Shown here in pieces: positions 63,582 to 64,000 of a DNA stretch of 64,000 nt (positions are counted from its first letter, which is position 1; every line of letters begins with the position of its first letter). Source of the DNA: an uncultured SAR86 cluster bacterium (GTDB lineage: Bacteria > Pseudomonadota > Gammaproteobacteria > Magnimaribacterales > D2472); the NCBI GenBank assembly GCA_905181595.1, contig CAJIYI010000001.1:401938-465937 (forward strand). The letters are read 5' to 3'. The notes beneath the pieces were generated by a model that had not been told where the DNA came from, did not search any database, and saw only the letters and a list, made by a program, of their open reading frames with translations. The translations under genes and the position numbers were made by a program.

Positions 63582-63920
63582 ATGGCTTTTATAAAATTAT
63601 TACCTCACTTTGAGCTTTGTCCTGATGGAGCTGAGTTTGAAACTAGGTCAGATGAGTCTATTTGTGAAGCTGCGCTAAGAGAGGGTATTAAAATAGAGCA
63701 TGCATGTGAAATGTCATGTGCTTGCACCACATGTCATATTATCGTCAGAGAAGGTTTTGATCATCTTGATGAGGCTTCTGAGACTGAAGAAGATATGCTT
63801 GATAAGGCTTGGGGATTAGAATCAAATTCACGTTTAAGTTGCCAAACTATCCCAACAGATGGAGAGTTTACTGTTGAATTACCAAAATACACAATCAACC
63901 AAGTCTCTGAGGATCATTGA
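63582..63920 (+). CDS. fdx: ISC-type [2Fe-2S] ferredoxin
   Basis: Electron donor for IscU cluster building. The 112 aa from the ATG at 63582 contain CEMSCACTTCHIIV (C-x5-C-x2-C) near residues 42-51 and the fourth Cys in SRLSCQTIP near 87. This adrenodoxin-like spacing is typical of Isc ferredoxins. In most operons hscB and hscA lie between iscA and fdx; here fdx follows iscA by 1 base, so they are absent. iscX overlaps the stop by 1 base. Confidence 0.96.
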   Translation: MAFIKLLPHFELCPDGAEFETRSDESICEAALREGIKIEHACEMSCACTTCHIIVREGFDHLDEASETEEDMLDKAWGLESNSRLSCQTIPTDGEFTVELPKYTINQVSEDH

Positions 63921-64000
63921 TGCAGTATAAATGGTCAGATATTCTTGATATCGCAATAGATTTGCATGATGCCTATCCAGAAATTGATCCTCAGTGGATA
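63920..64000 (+). CDS. iscX: IscX (YfhJ), partial at window end
   Basis: Start of the small acidic protein that binds IscS and iron, the last gene of most isc operons. The 27 visible residues begin with QYKWSDILDIAIDLHDAYP and continue DPQWI, matching the IscX N-terminal region (W-x-D, D-x-x-P-x-x-D-P). The family is about 66 aa, so more than half lies beyond the window. ATG overlaps the fdx stop by 1 base. Confidence 0.9.
   Translation, partial: MQYKWSDILDIAIDLHDAYPEIDPQWI

Overview
The window is an AT-rich, very densely packed chromosomal segment from a Gram-negative bacterium. Gene content and order are gammaproteobacterial: rpoN-lptB-lptA-kdsD, ibaG-murA, zapE-rplM-rpsI-petABC-sspA, the mra/dcw cluster, rpsF-rpsR-rplI-dnaB-alr, surE-pcm-nlpD, aspS-yebC-ybgC-tolQRAB-pal-cpoB, bcp/dapA-bamC-purC and iscRSUA-fdx-iscX. 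The AT bias, tiny intergenic gaps, many 1-23 bp overlaps and repeated loss of familiar operon members suggest a streamlined, free-living, probably marine lineage (SAR86-like or similar). The lineage is an inference; I cannot search a database. I see no insertion sequences, prophages, CRISPR arrays or long repeats.

Layout. 1-7.3 kb: envelope genes on the minus strand (rpoN partial, lptB, lptA, kdsD), then mlaC-ibaG-murA, degS and zapE. kdsC, lptC and mlaFEDB are missing from their usual places. 7.4-11.5 kb: ribosomal proteins L13/S9, the cytochrome bc1 complex and sspA. 11.5-13.8 kb: lpoA, a frame-shifted rsmI, and the RNase P RNA gene. 13.8-29.4 kb: a nearly gapless cell-wall and division cluster, mraZ-ftsZ-rsmH-ftsL-ftsI-murE-murF-mraY-murD-ftsW-murG-murC-ddl-ftsQ-ftsA. 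It is preceded by a MraZ-type repeat array, and ftsZ is at the front instead of behind ftsA. 29.5-34.1 kb: rpsF-rpsR-rplI-dnaB-alr and an unassigned ferritin-like di-iron protein. 34.2-42.2 kb: pyrG-kdsA-eno-ftsB-ispDF-surE-pcm-DUF368-nlpD. 42.2-46.2 kb: fdxA, recA with a LexA box, a thiolase behind an SD-masking hairpin, and a short, frame-shifted proS. 46.2-54.1 kb: a zinc-ribbon gene, aspS, yebC, a PD-(D/E)XK-like nuclease where ruvCAB would normally sit, ybgC-tolQRAB-pal-cpoB and tRNA-Lys. 54.1-61.1 kb: a nucleotide-translocase-like transporter, bepA, a PerM-family permease, bcp, and dapA-bamC-purC (dapA and bamC frame-shifted). 61.1-64 kb: the Isc iron-sulfur operon, which lacks hscB and hscA.

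How the genes work together. Most of the window builds the envelope: peptidoglycan precursors (murA, murC-G, mraY, ddl, alr, dapA), septum assembly (ftsA/B/I/L/Q/W/Z, zapE), Kdo and LPS export (kdsD, kdsA, lptA, lptB), outer-membrane maintenance (mlaC, bamC, bepA, degS, lpoA, tol-pal) and undecaprenyl supply (ispDF). The rest is core information processing and respiration.

Three points need the reader's attention. First, the best candidates for unusual biology are the ftsZ relocation, the nuclease in the ruvCAB locus, an Asn-to-Gln change in the FtsI SxN motif, a MurD lacking part of its central domain, and an apparently leaderless iscR. Second, five genes carry single-base frameshifts (proS twice). 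Five of the six events are +1, four of them beside T runs, so sequencing or assembly error is the first explanation to test. Third, three convergent gene pairs share a TTAA that serves as the stop codon on both strands.
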